Origin: Baylisascaris procyonis | Taxonomy: Eukaryota > Nematoda > Chromadorea > Rhabditida > Ascarididae | Direction of reading: 5' to 3' | Length of the DNA stretch: 64,000 nucleotides | Assembly (NCBI GenBank): GCA_037389465.1 | Contig: JAZARR010000171.1 | Span: 372,001 to 436,000, forward strand | Part shown: piece after piece, positions 62,624 to 64,000 of the stretch | Position numbering within the stretch: the first letter of the stretch is position 1 | How the letters are laid out: each line of letters begins with the position of its first letter | Program-made: the position numbers and the translations under genes | Notes under the pieces: generated by a model | Database searches by the model: none | What the model saw: the letters and a program-made list of their open reading frames with translations, nothing else | Told to the model about the DNA's origin: nothing

Positions 62624-64000
62624 CTGAAAATTAGTTAGGCTCCAACGGAAGGAATATATTTCAGGCAAAGGCACAAAGGTGAAAGAATTTCAGGCCAAGT
62701 TACAAAGGTGAGGGTGCCCTGACGTACTTCCTAGCAGATTCCTTAAGGTGAAATTTCTGAAGTTTCATATACAGAGCTTCCATTATTGTAACGTTTCAAA
62801 AGCGGCAAAAGTTCATCAAATCACCACGCAACAAATCTCTATGGGAGCGATTTCGGCGATGAGAGGCATAACGGCGAGAGTGGGTTTTTATTTCCTAAAT
62901 CCTTTTGACCTATTGGGTAAACACATCAGCAAAAGCATTCATCATAGGCAAGAACCAATCGAAGGCGGGAGAGGAGGGTCTGAGAATAAAGTGGCAAATC
63001 GAAATCTAGAAGTCCATGAAACGATAAGATCGGCCGGATGAGGCAATGTTTGAAACCTGAACTTAAAAACCTGGTGGTACTAATTTTGCAGACTACGTTG
63101 ATTGCATGGTGGAAATCAAGCTGAAATAAGCGCAGAAACCGATAAATGACCCTACAGTGCTTGTGCAATACCAACTGTTCTTTTGCTAAGCGAAAATAGC
63201 GCTATAAGTAAGTAATGCTTTAAGCGCAAGCTTCGATTACTACAGTCGGAGCTTCACAAATACAACTGTTTTCGACAATGGCGACTCCACACTCATTATC
63301 TGCAACTCTTTTGTGAAAGGTTGATGGCGTTTTGTGATTTTTGAAATTTTTTTTGAAATTTTTTGCTTGAATTTTGGAAATTTTCGAAAAAAATGTTTTG
63401 GAATTTTCAAGAGAAGAGGTGCAATCAGGTGACTAACACGCGCTGGAAAGAATCGTAAAATATTTGAAGGTATTCTGAAAGAGTTAAATTTTTAGCTCTT
63501 CAATGGCTTTTCCGGTCGAGCTAATGCCTCCGTTGAGTTCATCATTTGGGGTTAACTAAGCAAATTCCAGAGATGCTGACAGCTTTTCGTTTAAAAGCTC
63601 ATTTGAAAGAAGTGACAAAATGAACTCAAAAATCAAATGATATAGAATCGAGGATAGTACCAAACATGACAACACTACTCACCAATGGGACAACAATGCA
63701 AAATGTAGAGGCATACGAGCATATTTCAACCAATGATGATGCAATGAATACAAATATGTAGTTGGTTACGTTGAATATTTTGGTTGAAAGTTTCGAACAA
63801 TTTACAGCATAGTCTCAGTTGAGATTTGCCCCTAAAACGTTGAGATTGAGACGTATTTTTATGGCCAAATCTCAAATGTCATCATCTCGCATTGATAAAA
63901 TTATGTTGCATCGTATGGTATTTAAAAGGTAAGACATATGCTGCATGAAATGTCGAAATGCAATTTTTTGAACATTCTACAAAAATACAAGTATCTCTCT
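62624..64000. other. No supportable gene at the right edge
   Basis: Overlapping open frames on both strands at 62748-63174 lie in a slightly GC-richer patch without recognised domains. From 63330 to 63400 the sequence is a T/A-rich run of GAAATTTT-like words. Nothing else was recognised up to the window end. Confidence 0.4.

Overview
The window looks like nuclear DNA of a nematode. It is AT-rich and gene-sparse. Its genes are split into short exons by introns that begin with GT and mostly end in a T-rich tract plus CAG or TAG, and the two recognisable genes are an M13 peptidase and a FMRFamide-type neuropeptide receptor. No prokaryotic gene organisation, viral gene, tRNA or rRNA was recognised. 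The species cannot be named from the sequence alone.

Layout. 1-6955 is one huge, degenerate tetranucleotide array (CTGT/CTGC/CTGG units, almost free of A on the + strand) with roughly 400-bp higher-order structure. It runs off the left edge. 7433-17317 (minus) carries the first ten coding exons of a neprilysin-like membrane metallopeptidase. All nine exon junctions keep phase, but the catalytic zinc-site half is absent, so the array is probably inside, or directly beyond, an intron of this gene. 18.3-46 kb is mostly sequence without recognisable genes. It holds a few unrecognised minus-strand exon chains (18299-20087, 24502-25176, 31491-31840, 38947-40845), short secreted-peptide candidates, a 37-bp triplicate repeat and a pair of ~437-bp direct repeats 2 kb apart. 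46782-53469 (minus) is a complete seven-exon, 338-residue rhodopsin-family receptor of the FMRFamide-receptor type. Its 3-kb second intron holds a TA tract at each end and a decayed coding-like stretch. 53.5-64 kb is nearly empty, apart from a plus-strand first exon encoding a classic signal peptide at 56955 and a membrane-like exon at 62459-62623.

How the genes fit together. Neprilysins cleave small extracellular neuropeptides, and FMRFamide-type receptors detect such peptides, so the two confident genes act in the same general signalling system. Their proximity is probably chance and no co-regulation is visible. Exon structures were read by eye from open frames, splice signals, phase and family motifs. 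Entries marked as candidates rest on splice phase and open frame only.
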